From contig NC_065570.1 in NCBI RefSeq assembly GCF_937616625.2, positions 33,363,665-33,427,664 of the forward strand: a stretch of 64,000 nt of DNA. The letters run 5' to 3'. Position 1 is the first letter of the stretch. Each line of letters opens with the position of its first letter. This stretch comes from Mercurialis annua (Eukaryota; Streptophyta; Magnoliopsida; Malpighiales; Euphorbiaceae). The notes beneath the pieces are model-generated. The model was not told the origin of the DNA, searched no databases, and worked only from the letters and a program-made list of their open reading frames with translations. Below are positions 1-13,600 of this stretch, in pieces. Both the position numbers and the translations under genes were made by a program.

Positions 1-3000
1 CTACTAAAAAGGTGAAACGCTTGGATTTGTTTCGTAATGTTTGTAAACGTTTGGCTTCAATTGCTAAAAAGGTGAAACGCTTGGTTTTGTTTCGTAACGT
101 TTGTAAACGTCTTGCTTAAATCGCTAAAAAGGTGAAACGTTTGGATTTTTTTCGTAACCTTTGCAAATATTTGGCCTAAATCGCTAAAAAGGTGAAACGT
201 TTGGATTTGTTTCTTACGTTTGGAAACGTTTGGCTTAAATCGCTAAAAAGGTGAAACATTTGGATTCGTTTTGTAACGTTTGTTAACGTTTGGCTTAAAT
301 TGCTAAAAACGTGAAACGTTTGGATTTGTTTCGTAACATTTGTAAACGTTTGTCTTAAATCACTAAAAAGATGAAACGTTTGGTTTTTGTTTCGTAACGT
401 TTACAAACGTTTCACTTCAATCGCTAAAAAGGTGAAACGTTTGGATTTATTCGTAACGTTTGCAAACGTTTACCTTAAATTTCTAAAAAGGTGAAACGTT
501 TGGATTTGTTTCGTAACGTTTGCAAACGTTTCGCTTCAATCGCTAAAAAGGTGAAACGTTTGGATTTATTCGTAACGTTTGTAAACGTTTAGCATAAATC
601 ACTAAAAAGGTGAAACGTTTGGATTTTTTTTCATAATGTTTGTAATCGTATGGATTAAATTGCTAAAAAGGTGAAACATTTGCATTTGTTTCGTAACGTT
701 TGCACATGTTTGGCTTCAATCACTAAAAAGGAGAAACGTTTGGATTTGTTTCATAACGTTTGTAAACGATTGGCTTAAATAGCTAAAAAGGTGAAACGTT
801 TGGTTTTTTTTGTAACGTTTGTAAACGTTTGGATTAAAATTCTAAAAAGGTGAAACATTTGGATTTGTTTCATAACCATTGTAAACGTTTGGCTTAAATC
901 GCTAAAAAGGAGAAACGTTTGGATTTGTTTCGTAACGTTTGAAAATGTTTGGCTTAAATTGCTAAAACGGTGAAACGCTTGGTTTTGTTTCGTAACGTTT
1001 GTAACCGTTTGGCTTAAATCGCTAAAAAGGTGAAACATTTGAATTTGTTTTGTAACGTTTGTAAATGTTTGACTTAAATCGCTAAAAATGTTCAACGTTT
1101 GGATTTTTTAGTAACGGTTGTAAACGTTTGGCTTAAATTGCTAAAAAGGTGAACCATTTGGATTTATTTCTTACGTTTGTAAACGTTTGGCTTAAATTGC
1201 TAAAAAGGGGAAACGTTTGGATTTGTTTCGTAGCGTTTGTAAAAATTTGGCTTATCTCGCTAGAAAGGGTAAACGTTTGGATTTGTTTCGTACCGTTTTC
1301 AAACGTTTGGCTCAAATCGCTAATTGGGTGAACTGTTTGGATTTGTTTCGTAACGTTTGTAAAGGTTTGGATAAAATTGCTAAAAATGAGAAACGCTTCG
1401 TTTTGTTTCGTAACATTTCTAAGCATTTGGCTTAAATTGCAAAATATGGAAAACGTTTGGATTTGTTTCATAACATTTGTAAACGTTTGGCTTCAATCGC
1501 TAAAAATGGGAAATGTTTGGATTTGTTTCGTAACGTTTTTAAACGTTTGGCTTAAATCGCTAAAAAGGTGAAATGTTTGGATTTGTTTTCTAACGCTTTA
1601 AACGTTTGGCTTACATCGCTAAAATAGGGAAACGTTTGGATTTGTTTCGTAACGTTTGTATACGTTCGGCTTAAATCGCTAAAAAGGTGAAACGTTTTGT
1701 TTTCTTCTGAAACGTTTGTACACGTTTGGCTTAAATTGCTAAAAAGGTGAAACGTTTGGATTTGTTTCGTAACGTTTACAAACGTTTGGCTTAAATCGTT
1801 AAAAAGCTAAAACGCTTGGATTTGTTTCGTAACCTTTGTAAACATTCAGCTTAAATCGCAAAAAAGGTGAAACGGTTAGATTTGTTTTGTAACATTTTAA
1901 ACGTTTGGATTCGTTTCATAACATTTGTAAACGTTTGGCTTCAATCACTAAAAATGTGAAACGTTTGGATTTGTTTCGTAACGTTTACAAACGTTTGGTT
2001 TTTTTTGGTAACGTTTATAAACGTTTGGCTTAAATAACTAAAATAGGGAAACGTTTAGTGTTGTTTTGTAATGTTTGGATTTGTTTCGTAACGTTTTAAA
2101 TGTTTGGTTTTGTTTCGTAACATTTGTAAACGTTTTGCTTGAATCGCTAAAAAGGTTAAATGTTTGGTTTTGTTTAGTAACTTTTGTAAATGTTTCTCTT
2201 CAATCGCTAAAAAGGCGAAGCGTTTGGATTTGTTTCAAAACATTTGTAAACGTTTGGCATAAATCGTTAAAAAAGAAAAACGTTTGGATTTGTTTTGTAA
2301 TGATTGTAAACATATGGCTTAAATCACTAAAATAATGAAACATTTGGTTTTGTTTCGTAACGTTGATAAACGTTTGGCTTAAATAACTAAAAAGGTGAGA
2401 CTTTTAGTTTTGTTTCGTAACATTTGTAAACGTTTAGATTTTTTTTGTAACGTTTGTTTCGTAACGTTTTAAACGTTTGGATTTGTTTCGTAACGTTTGT
2501 AACGGTTTGGCATAAATCGCTAAAAAGGTGAAACATTTGGATTTGTTTCGTAACGTTTGTAAACGTTTGGCTTAAATCGCTAAAACGGGAAACGTTTGGA
2601 ATTGTTTCGTGAGGTTTGTAAACGTTTGACTTAAATTGCTAAAAGGAAAACGCTTGGATTTGTTTCGTAACATTTGTAAACGTTTGACATAAATTGCAAA
2701 AAAGGCGAAACGCTTGGATTTGTTTCGTAACGTTTGTAAAAGTTTGGGTTAAATTGCTAAAAAGGTGAAAATTTTGGATTTGTTTCGTAACCTTTGTATT
2801 GGCTTAAATCGCTAAAAAGGTGAAAAGTTTGGATTTGTTTCGTACATTTGTAAAGGTTTGGCTTTAATCGCTAAAAGGCTGAAATGTTTGGATATGTTTC
2901 GTAACGTTTGTAAACATTTGGTTTAAATTCTAAAAAGATGAAACTCTTGGATTTGTTTCGTAACATTTATAAACGTTTGGTTTAAATTGCTAAAAAGGTG

Positions 3001-6000
3001 AAACTTTTGGATTTGTTTTGTAACGTTTGTAAACGTTTGGCTTAAATTGCTAAATAGGTGAAACGATTGGTTTTGTTTCATAATATTTGTAAACGTTTGG
3101 CTTAAATCGCTAAAAATGTGAAAAATTTGGATTTGTTTCGTAACGTTTTAAACGTTTGGTTTTGTTTCGTAACGTTTGTAAACGTTTTGCTTATATCGCT
3201 AAAAAGGTAAAACGTTCTGATTTGTTTCGTAACGTTTGTAAACGTTTGGCTTAAATCGCTAAAAAGAGGAAACATTTGGATTTGTTTCGTAACGTTTGTA
3301 AACTTCTGGCTTAAACTACTAAAAAGGTGAAACGCTTGGATTTGTTTCGTTATGTTTGTAAACGTTTGGCTTCAATTGCTAAAAAGGTGAAACGCTTGGT
3401 TTTGTTTCGTAACGTTAGTAAACGTCTTGCTTAAATCGCTAAAAAGGTGAAACGTTTGGATTTTTTTCGTAACCTTTGCAAATGTTTGGCCTAAATCGCT
3501 AAAAAGGTGAAACGTTTGGATTTGTTTCTTACGTTTGGAAACGTTTGGCTTAAATCGCTAAAAAGGTGAAACATTTGGATTCGTTTCGTAACGTTTGTTA
3601 ACGTTTGGCTTAAATTGCTAAAAACGTGAAACGTTTGGATTTGTTTCGTAACATTTGTAAACGTTTCGCTTAAATCACTAAAAAGATGAAACGTTTGGAT
3701 TTGTTTCATAACTTTTGTAATTGTTTGGCTTAAATCCTAAAAAGGTGAAACGTTTGGATTTGTTTCGTAACGTTTGCAAACGTTTCACTTCAATCGCTAA
3801 AAAGGTGAAACGTTTGGATTTATTCGTAACGTTTGTAAACGTTTACCTTAAATTTATAAAAAGGTGAAACGTTTGGATTTGTTTCGTAACGTTTGTAAAC
3901 GTTTCGCTTCAATCGCTAAAAAGGTGAAACGTTTGGATTTATTCGTAACGTTTGTAAACGTTTAGCATAAATCACTAAAAAGGTGAAACGTTTGGATTTT
4001 TTTTCATAATGTTTGTAATAGTATGGATTAAATTGCTAAAAAGGTGAAACATTTGCATTTGTTTCGTAACGTTTGCACATGTTTGGCTTCAATCACCAAA
4101 AAGGAGAAACGTTTGGATTTGTTTCATAACGTTTGTAAACGATTGGCTTAAATAGCTAAAAAGGTGAAACGTTTGGTTTTTTTTGTAACGTTTGTAAACG
4201 TTTGGATTAAAATTCTAATAAGGTGAAACATTTGGATTTGTTTCATAACCTTTGTAAACGTTTGGCTTAAATCGCTAAAAAGGAGAAACGTTTGGATTTG
4301 TTTCATAACGTTTGTAAATGTTTGGCTTAAATATTGTTAAAACGGTGAAATGCTTGGTTTTGTTTCGTAACGTTTGTAACCGTTTGGCTTAAATCGCTAA
4401 AAAGGTGAAACATTTGAATTTGTTTTGTAACGTTTGTAAATGTTTGACTTAAATCGCTAAAAATGTTCAACGTTTGGATTTTTTAGTAACGTTTGTAAAC
4501 GTTTGGCTTAAATCGCTAAAAAGGTGAACCATTTGGATTTATTTCTTACGTTTGTAAACGTTTGGCTTAAATTGCTTAAAAGGGGAAACGTTTGGATTTG
4601 TTTCGTAGCGTTTGTAAAAATTTGGCTTATCTCGCTAGAAAGGGTAAACGTTTGGATTTGTTTCGTACCGTTTTTAAACGTTTGGCTCAAATCGCTAATT
4701 AGGTGAACTGTTTGGATTTGTTTCGTAACGTTTGTAAAGGTTTGGCTAAAATTGCTAAAAATGAGAAACGCTTCGTTTTGTTTCGTAACATTTCTAAACA
4801 TTTGGCTTAAATTGCAAAATATGGAAAACGTTTGGATTTGTTTCATAACATTTGTAAACGTTTGGCTTCAATCGCTAAAAATGGGAAACGTTTGGATTTG
4901 TTTCGAAACGTTTTAAACGTTTGGCTTAAATTGCTAAAAAGGTGAAATGTTTGGATTTGTTTTCTAACGCTTTAAACGTTTGGCTTACATCGCTAAAATA
5001 GGGAAACGTATGGATTTGTTTCGTAACGTTTGTATACGTTCGGCTTAAATCGCTAAAAAGGTGAAACGTTTTGTTTTGTTCCGAAATGTTTGTAAATGTT
5101 TTGCTTAAATTGGTAAAAAGGAGAAACGCTTGGATTTGTTTCGTAACGTTTGTAAATGTTTGCCTTAAATTGCTAAAAAGGTAAAATGTGTGGATTTGTT
5201 TCTTAGCATTTCTAAACGTTTAGCTTATATCGCTAGAAAGGTGAAACGTTTGGATTTGTTTCGTACTGTTTGTAAATGTTTGGCTTAAACCGCTAAAAAG
5301 GTGAAAATTTTGGATTTGTTTCGTAACCTTTGTATTGGCTTAAATCGCTAAAAAGGTGAAAAGTTTGGATTTGTTTCTTACGTTTGTAAAGGTTTGGCTT
5401 AAATCGCTAAAAAGATGTTAATTTTGGATTTGTTTCGTAACGTTTGGTTTAAATTGCTAAAAATATGAAACGCTTGGATTTGTTTCGTAACGTTTATAAA
5501 CGTTTGGCTTAAATTGCTAAAAAGGTGAAACTCTTGGATTTGTTTTGTAACGTTTGTAAATGTTTCACTTAAATTGCTAAAAAGGTGAAACGATTGGTTT
5601 TGTTTCGTAATATTTGTAAACGTTTGGCTTAAATCGCTAAAAATGTGAAAAATTTGGATTTGTTTCGTAACGTTTTAAACGTTTGGCTTAAATCGCTAAA
5701 AAGGTGAAACATTTTGATTTGTTTCGTAACGGTTGTAAACGTTTGGCTTGAATCGCTAAAAAGAAGAAATGTTTGGATTTTTTTTGTAACGTTTGTAAAC
5801 GTATGGCTTAAACTGCTAAAAAGATGAAATGCTTGGATTTGTTTGGTAATGTTTGTAAATGTTTGGCTTCAATTGCAAAAAAGTGAAACGCTTGGTTTTG
5901 TTTCGTAACGTTTGTAAACGTTTGGCTTAAATAGCTAAAAAGGTGAAACATTTGGATTTTTTTTCATAAGCTTAGTAAACGTTTGGCCTAAATCGCTAAA

Positions 6001-7360
6001 AAGGTGAAACGTTTGGATTTGTTTCTTACGTTTGGAAACTTTTGGCTTAAATCGCTAAAAAGGTGAAATGTTTGGATTTGTTTCGTGACATTTGTAAACG
6101 TTTGGCTTAAATTGCATAAAACGTGAAACGTTTGGACTTGTTTCGTAACGTTTGCAAACATTTCGCTTCAATCGCTAAAAAGGGGAAACGTTTGGATTTG
6201 TTTCTTACTTTTTTAAATGTTTGGCTTAAATCACTAAAAATTTGAATTGTTTGGATTTGTTTGTAACGTTTGTAAATGTTTACCTTAAATTTCTAAAAAG
6301 GTGAAACGTTTGGATTTTTTCATAACGTTTGTAACCGTATGACTTAAATTGCTAAAAAGGTGAAACGTTAGGATTTGTTTCGTAATGTTTGCACACGTTT
6401 GGCTTCAATCGCTAAAAATGTAAAACGTTAGAATTTGCTTCGTAACGTTTGTAAACGTTTGGCTTAAATTGCTAAAAAGGGGAAACATTTGTTTTTTTTG
6501 TAACGTTCGTAAACGTTTGGCTTAAAATGCTAAAAAGGCGAAATATTTGGATTTGTTTCATAACCTTTGTAAACGTTTGGATTAAATCGCTAAAAAGGGG
6601 AAACGTTTGGATTTGTTTCGTAACGTTTGTAAACGTTTGGCTTAAATTGCTAAAAAGGTGAAACACTTGGTTTTGTTTCGTAACATTTGTAACCGTTTGG
6701 CTTATATCGCTAAAAAGGTGAAACGTTTGAATTTGTTTCGTAACGTTTGTAAATGTTTGGCTTAAATCGCTAAAAATGTTGAACGTTTGGACTTGTTTGG
6801 TAACGTTTGTAAATGTTTGGCTTTAATTGGTAAAAAGGTGAAACATTTGGATATGTTTCTTACGTTTGTAAACGTTTGGCTTAAATTTCTAAAAAAGAGG
6901 AAACGTTTGGAATTTTTGCGTAGCGTTTGTAAACATTTGGCTTAACTCGCTAGAAAGGGTAAACATTTGGATTTGTTTCGTACCGTTTGTAAACGTTTGG
7001 CTTAAATCGCTATTATAAGTGAAATGTTTGGATTTGTTTCGTAACCTTTCTAAACATTTGGCTTAAATTGCAAAATATGGGAAACGTTTGGATTTGTTTC
7101 ATAACGTTTGTAAACGTTTGGCTTCAATCGCTAAAAAGGGGAAACGTTTGGATTTCTTTTGTAACGTTTGTATTTGTTTGTTAACGTGTTTAGACGTTTG
7201 GCTTAAATCGCTAAAAAGGTGAAATGTTTGGATTTGTTTCCTAACGCTTTAAACGTTTGGCTTAAATCGCTAAAATAGGGAAACGTTTGGATTTGTTTCG
7301 TAACGTTTGTATACGTTTGGCTGAAATCGCTAGAAAGGTGAAACGTTTTGTTTAGTTCCG
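1..7360 (+). repeat. Higher-order repeat A (three copies, 3.3 / 2.5 / 1.5 kb)
   Basis: Variant monomers recur in the same order. Copy 1 is about 1-3310, copy 2 about 3311-5810 and copy 3 about 5811-7360. Position 1 matches 3316 (offset 3315). After one extra monomer near 3690-3750 the offset becomes 3375, for example 1133-1471 against 4508-4846. Copy 2 loses the register after about 5085 and rejoins at a truncated monomer (CCTTTGTATTGGC, near 2795 and 5327), so it has an internal deletion of roughly 0.8 kb. Copy 3 starts again with the same marker monomers and is more diverged. Boundaries are by eye and good to about one monomer. Confidence 0.8.
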
Positions 7361-7499
7361 TAACGTTTGTAAATGTTTTGCTTAAATTTCTAAAAAGGTG
7401 AAACGCTTGGAATTGTTTCGTAACGTTTTTAAATGTTTGGCTTAAATTTCTAAAAAGGTGAAATGTTTGGATTTGTTCCGTAGCGTTTGTAAACGTTTG

Positions 7500-9345
7500 G
7501 CTTAATTCGCAAGAAAGGTAAAACGTATCGATTTGTTTCGTACCGTTTGTAAACGTTTGCCTTAAATCGCTAAAAAGGTGAAATGTTTGAATTTGTTTCG
7601 TAACATTTGTAATTGTTGGCTTAAATTGCTAAAAAGGTGAAATGCTTGGTTTTGTTTCGTACCGTTTGTTAACGATTGGCTTAAATTGTAAAATATGGGA
7701 AACGTTTGGATTTTTTTCGTAACGTTTGTAAACGTTTGAGTTAAATCGCTAAAAAGGGGAAATATTTGGATTTGTTTCGTAACGTTTGTAAACGTTTGAG
7801 TTAAATCGCTAAAAAGGGGAAACATTTGGATTTGTTTCGTAACAATTGTAAATGTTTGGCATAAATTTCTTAAAAGGAAAAATGTTTGGATTTGTTTCGT
7901 AACGTTTGTAAAGGTTTGGCTTAAATCGCTAAAAAGGTGAAACTTTTGAATTTGTTTCGTAATGTTTGTAAACGTTTGGCTTAAATTGATAAAAAGGTGA
8001 AACGTTTGGATTTGTTTCGCAACGTTTGTAAACTTTTGGCTTTAATTGCTAAAAAGGTGAAACACTTGGATTTATTTTGTAATGTTTGTAAACGTTTGGC
8101 TTAAACTGCTAAAAAGGTGCAATGCTTGGATTTATTTCGTAATGTTTGTAAACGTTTCGCTTAAATTACTTAAAAGGTGAAACGCTTGGATTTGTTTTGA
8201 AACGTTTGTAAACGTTTGGCTTAAATTGCTAAAAAGGTGAAACGCTTGGATTTGTTTAGTAACGTTTGTAAACATTTGGCTTAAAGTGCTAAAAAGGTGA
8301 AACGCTTGGTTTTTTTTCATAACATTTGTAAAGGTTTGGCTTAAATCGCTAAAAATATGAAACGTTTGGATTTGTTTGGTAATGTTATAAAAGTTTGGTT
8401 TTCTGTCGTAAAATTTGTAAACATTTGGCTTAACGCGCTAAAAAGGTGAAATGTTTGGATTTGTTTTGTAGCGTTTGTAAACGTTTGGCTTAAATTGATA
8501 AAAAGGCGAAACATTTGGATTTTATTTGTAACGTTTGTAAACGTTTGGCTTAAAATGCTAAAAAGGAGAAACGTTTGGATTTGTTTCGTAACGTTTGTAA
8601 ACTTTGGCTTATATCGCTAAAAATGTTCAACGTTTGGATTTGTTTTGTAACTTTTGTAAACGTTTGGCATAAATAGCTAAAAAGGTGAAACGTTGGGTTT
8701 TGTTCCGTAACGTTTGTAAATGTTTTGCTTAAATTGCTAATAAGGTGAAACGCTTTGATTTGTTTCGAAACTTTTGTAAACGTTTGGCTTAAATTTCTAA
8801 ATAGGTGGAACGTTTGGATTTATTTCGTAGCGTTTGTAAACGTTTGGCTTAAATATCTAGAAAGGTGAAATGTTTGTATATGTTTCGTACCGTTTGTAAA
8901 CGTTTGGCTTAAATTGCTAAAAAGGTGAACGTTTGGATTTGTTTCATAATGTTTGTGAACGTTTGGCTTAAATTGCTAAAAAGGTAAAACGCTTAGTTTT
9001 GTTTCGTAACGTTTGTAAACGTTTGGCTGAAATTTCTAAATATGGGAAACGTTTGGATTCGTTTCATAATGTTTGTACACGTTTGGCTTCAATCGCTAAA
9101 AATGTGAAACGTTTGGATTTGTTTATAAACGTTTGGCTTAAATCGTTAAAAAGGTGAAACGTTTGGATTTGTTTCGTAACGTTTGTAATTGTTGGCTTAA
9201 TTTTATAAAAAGGTGAAACACTTGGTTTTATTTCGTACAGTTTGTAAACGATTGGCTTAAATCGCTAAATATGGGAAACGTTTGGATTTGTTTCGTAACT
9301 TTTGTAAATATTTGGCTTAAATCGCTTAAAATGTGAAATGTTTGG
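7500..9345 (+). repeat. Partial copy of higher-order repeat B (B0)
   Basis: Marker monomers here reappear about 4079 bp downstream. The CGCAAGAAAGGTAAAACGTATCG variant begins near 7508, 11587 and 14287. The CTGTCGTAAAATTTG variant begins near 8403, 12481 and 15181. The block therefore matches the second part of the 2.7-kb HOR units at 10671-13381 and 13382-16080. It is followed at about 9346-10330 by monomers of the later 1.41-kb HOR, so this part of the array mixes two HOR types. Confidence 0.75.
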
Positions 9346-10670
9346 ATTTGTTTCGTAACGTTTGTAAATGTTTGGCTTAAATCGCTAAAAAGGGGAAACG
9401 TTTGGATTTCTTTTGTAACGTTTGTAAACTTTTGGCTTAAATTGCTAAAAAGGCAAAACGTTTGGATTTATTTTGTAACGTTTGTAAACGTTTGGCTTAA
9501 ATCGCTAAAAAGGTGAAACGTTTGGATTTGTTTCGTAACGTTTGTAAACGTTTGGCTTAAATTGCTAAAAAGTGAGACTATTGGATTTGTTTCGCAGCGT
9601 TTGGAAATGTTTTGCTTTAATTCCTACAATGGTGAAACGCTTGGATTTGTTTTGTAATGTTTGTAAATGTTTGGCTTAAAGTGCTAAAAAGGTGCAACGC
9701 TTGGATTTGTTTCGTAACGTTTGTAAACGTTTCGCTTAAATTACTAAAGGTGAAACGCTTGGATTTATTTCGTACCGTTTGTAAGTGTTTGGCTTAAAGT
9801 GCTAAAAAGCTGAAACTGTAAGTGTTTTTTCGTAAAATTTGTAAAGGTTCGGCTTAAATCGCTAAAAATGAGAAGATTTGTTTTGTAACGTATTAAACGT
9901 TTGGTCTTGTTTCGTAACGTTTGTAAATATTTGGCTTAAATCGCTAAAAAGGTGAAACGTTTGGATTTGTTTTGTAGCGTTTGTAAACGTTTGACTTAAA
10001 TTGATAAAAAGGTGAAACTTTTGGATTTTTTTGTAACGTTTGTAAACGTTTTGCTTAAATCGCTAAAAAAGTGAAACGTTTGGATTTGTTTCGTAACATT
10101 TGTAAACTTTGGCTTAAATCGCTAAAAATGTTCAACGTTTGGATTTGTTTTGTAACGTTTGTAAACGTTTGGCTTAAATCGCTAAAAAGGGGAAACGTTT
10201 GGATTTTTTTCGTAACTTTTGTAAACGTTTGACTTAAATCTCTAAAAAGGGGAAACATTTGTATTTGCTTCGTACCGTTAGTAAACGTTTGGATTTGTTT
10301 CGTAACGTTTGTAAACGTTTGGGTTAAATTACTAAAAAGGTGAAACGTTTGGTTTTGTTTCGTAACGTTTGTAAACGTTTGGCTTAAATTGCTAAATATG
10401 GTAAACGTTTTGATTTTTTTCGAAACATTTGTACACGTTTGGCTTCAATCGCTAATAATGTGAAACATTTGTATTTGTTTCGTAACGTTTCTAACGTTTC
10501 GCTTAAATCGCTAAAAAGGGGAAACGTTTGGATTTGTTTCGTAATTTTTGTTAACGTTTAGCTTAAATCACTAAAAAGCTGAAACATTTGGATTTGTTTC
10601 ATAACGTTTGTAACCGTTTGGCTTAAATCGCTAAAAAGGTAAAACGTTTGGATTTGTTTCGTAACGTTTG

Positions 10671-13600
10671 GAAAAGTTTGGCTTCAATCGCTAAAAAGGT
10701 GAAACGTTTGGATTTCTTTCGTAACGTTTGTAAACGTTTGGCTTGAATTGCTAAAAAGGTGAAACGTTTGGATTTATTTTGCAATGTTTGTAAACGTTTG
10801 GCTTAAAATGATAAAAAGGTGAAACATTTGGATTTGTTTCATAACCTTTATAAACGTTTGGCTTAAATCGCTAAAAAGGTGAAACGTTTGGATTTGTTTC
10901 GTAACGTTTGTAAACGTTTGGCTTAAATTTCTAAAAAGATGAAACGCTTGGTTTTGTTTCGTAACATTTGTAACCGTTTGGCTTAAATCGCTAAAAAGGT
11001 GAAACGTTTGGTTTTTATTCGTAACGTTTGTAAAGTTTGGCTTAAATCGCTACAAATGTTCAGCGTTTGGATTTGTTTTGTAACGTTTATAAACGTTTGG
11101 CTTAAATCGCTAAAAAGGTGAAACGTTTGGATTTGCTTCGCAACATTTGTAAATGTTTGGCTAAAATCGCTAAAAAGGATAAACGTTTGGAGTTTTTTCG
11201 TAACATTTGCAAACGTTTGGCTTCAATAGCTAAAAAGGTGAAACGTTTCGTTTTGTTTCGTAACGTTTGCAAACGTTTCGCTTCAATCGCTAAAAAGGTG
11301 AAACGTTTGGATTAGTTTCTCACGTTTGTAAACGTTTGGCTTAAATCGCTAAAAAGATGAAATGTTTGGATTTGATTCGTAACGTTTGTAAACGTATAGC
11401 TTAAATTGCTAAAAAGGAGAAACGTGTGGATTTGTTTCGTAATGTTTGTAAACGTTTGGCTTAAGTCGCTAAAAAGGTGACCCGTTTGGATTTGTTTCTT
11501 AACGTTTGTAAACGTTTGGCTTAAATTGCTAAAAAGGGGAAACATTTGAATTTGTTTCGTAGTGTTTGTACACGTTTGGCTTAATTCGCAAGAAAGGTAA
11601 AACGTATCGATTTGTTTCGTACCGTTTGTAAACGTTTGCCTTAAATCGCTAAAAATGTGAAATGTTTTAATTTGTTTTGTAACATTTGTAATTGTTGGCT
11701 TAAATTGCTAAAAAGGTGAAATGCTTGGTTTTGTTTCATACCGTTTGTTAACGATTGGCTTAAATTGTAAAATATGGGAAACGTTTGGATTTTTTTCGTA
11801 ATGTTTGTAAATGTTAGGCTTCAATCACTTAAAATGTGAAACGTTTGGATTTGTTTCGTAACGTTTGTAAACGTTTGAGTTAAATCGCTAAAAAGGGGAA
11901 ACATTTGGATTTGTTTCGTAATATTTGTAAATGTTTGGCATAAATTGCTTAAAAGGAAAAATGTTTGATTTGTTTCGTAACGTTTGTAAAGGTTTGGCTT
12001 AAATCGCTAAAAAGGTGAAACTTTTGAATTTGTTTCGTAATGTTTGTAAACGTTTGGCTTAAGTTGATAAAAAGGTGAAACGCTTGGATTTGTTTCGCAA
12101 CGTTTGTAAACTTTTGGCTTTAATTGCTAAAAAGGTGAAACGCTTGGATTTATTTTGTAATGTTTGTAAAGGTTTGGCTTAAACTTCTAAAAAGTTGCAA
12201 TGCTTGGATTTATTTCGTAATGTTTGTAAACGTTTCGCTTAAATTACTAAAAAGGTGAAACGCTTGGATTTGTTTTGAAACGTTTGTAAACGTTTGGCTG
12301 AAATTGCTAAAAAGGTGAAACGCTTGGATTTGTTTAGTAACGTTTGTAAACATTTGGCTTAAAGTGCTAAAAAGGTGAAACGCTTGGTTTTTTTCGTAAC
12401 ATTTGTAAAGGTTTGGCTTAAATCGCTAAAAATATGAAACGTTTAGATTTGTTTGGTAATGTTATAAAAGTTTGGTTTTCTGTCGTAAAATTTGTAAACA
12501 TTTGGCTTAAATCGCTAAAAAGGTGAAATGTTTGGATTTGTTTTGTAGCGTTTGTAAACGTTTGGCTTAACATGCTAAAAAGGAGAAATGTTTGGATTTG
12601 TTTCGTATAGTCTGTAAACTTTGGCTTAAATCGCTAAAAATGTTCAACGTTTGGATTTGTTTTGTAACTTTTGTAAACGTTTGGCATAAATAGCTAAAAA
12701 GGTGAAACGTTGGGTTTTGTTCCGTAACGTTTGTAAATGTTTTGCTTAAATTGCTAATAAGGTGAAACGCTTTGATTTGTTTCGAAACTTTTGTAAACGT
12801 TTTGCTTAAATTTCTAAAAAGGTGGAACGTTTGGATTTATTTCGTAGCGTTTATAAACGTTTGGCTTAAATCTCTAGAAAGGTGAAATGTTTGTATATGT
12901 TTCGTACCGTTTGTAAACGTTCGGCTTAAATCGCTAAAAAGGTGAACGTTTGGATTTGTTTCATAACGTTTGTGAACGTTTGGCTTAAATTGTTAAAAAG
13001 GTAAAACGCTTAGTTTTGTTTCGTAACGTTTGTAAACGTTTGGCTTAAATTGCTAAATATGGGAAACGTTTGGATTCGTTTCATAATGTTTGTACACGTT
13101 TGTCTTCAATCGCTAAAAATGTGAAACGTTTGGATTTGTTTTTAAACGTTTGGCTTAAATAGCTAAAAAGGGGAAACGTTTGGATTTGTTTCGTAACGTT
13201 TGTAATTGTTGGCTTAATTTTATAAAAAGGTGAAACACTTGGTTTTATTTCGTACCGTTTGTAAACGATTGACTTAAATCGCTAAATATGGAAAACGTTT
13301 GGATTTGTTTTGTAACTTTTGTAAATATTTGGCTTAAATCGCTAAAAATGTGAAATGTTTGGATTTGTTTCGTAACGTTTGGAAACGTTTGGCTTCAATC
13401 GCTAAAAAGGTGAAACGTTTGGATTTCTTTCGTAACGTTTGGCTTGAATTGCTAAAAAGGTGAAACGTTTGGATTTGTTTTGCAATGTTTGTAAACGTTT
13501 GGCTTAAAATGCTAAAAAGGTGAAACATTTGGATTTGTTTCATAACCTTTATAAACGTTTGACTTAAATCGCTAAAAAGGTGAAACGTTTGGATTTGTTT

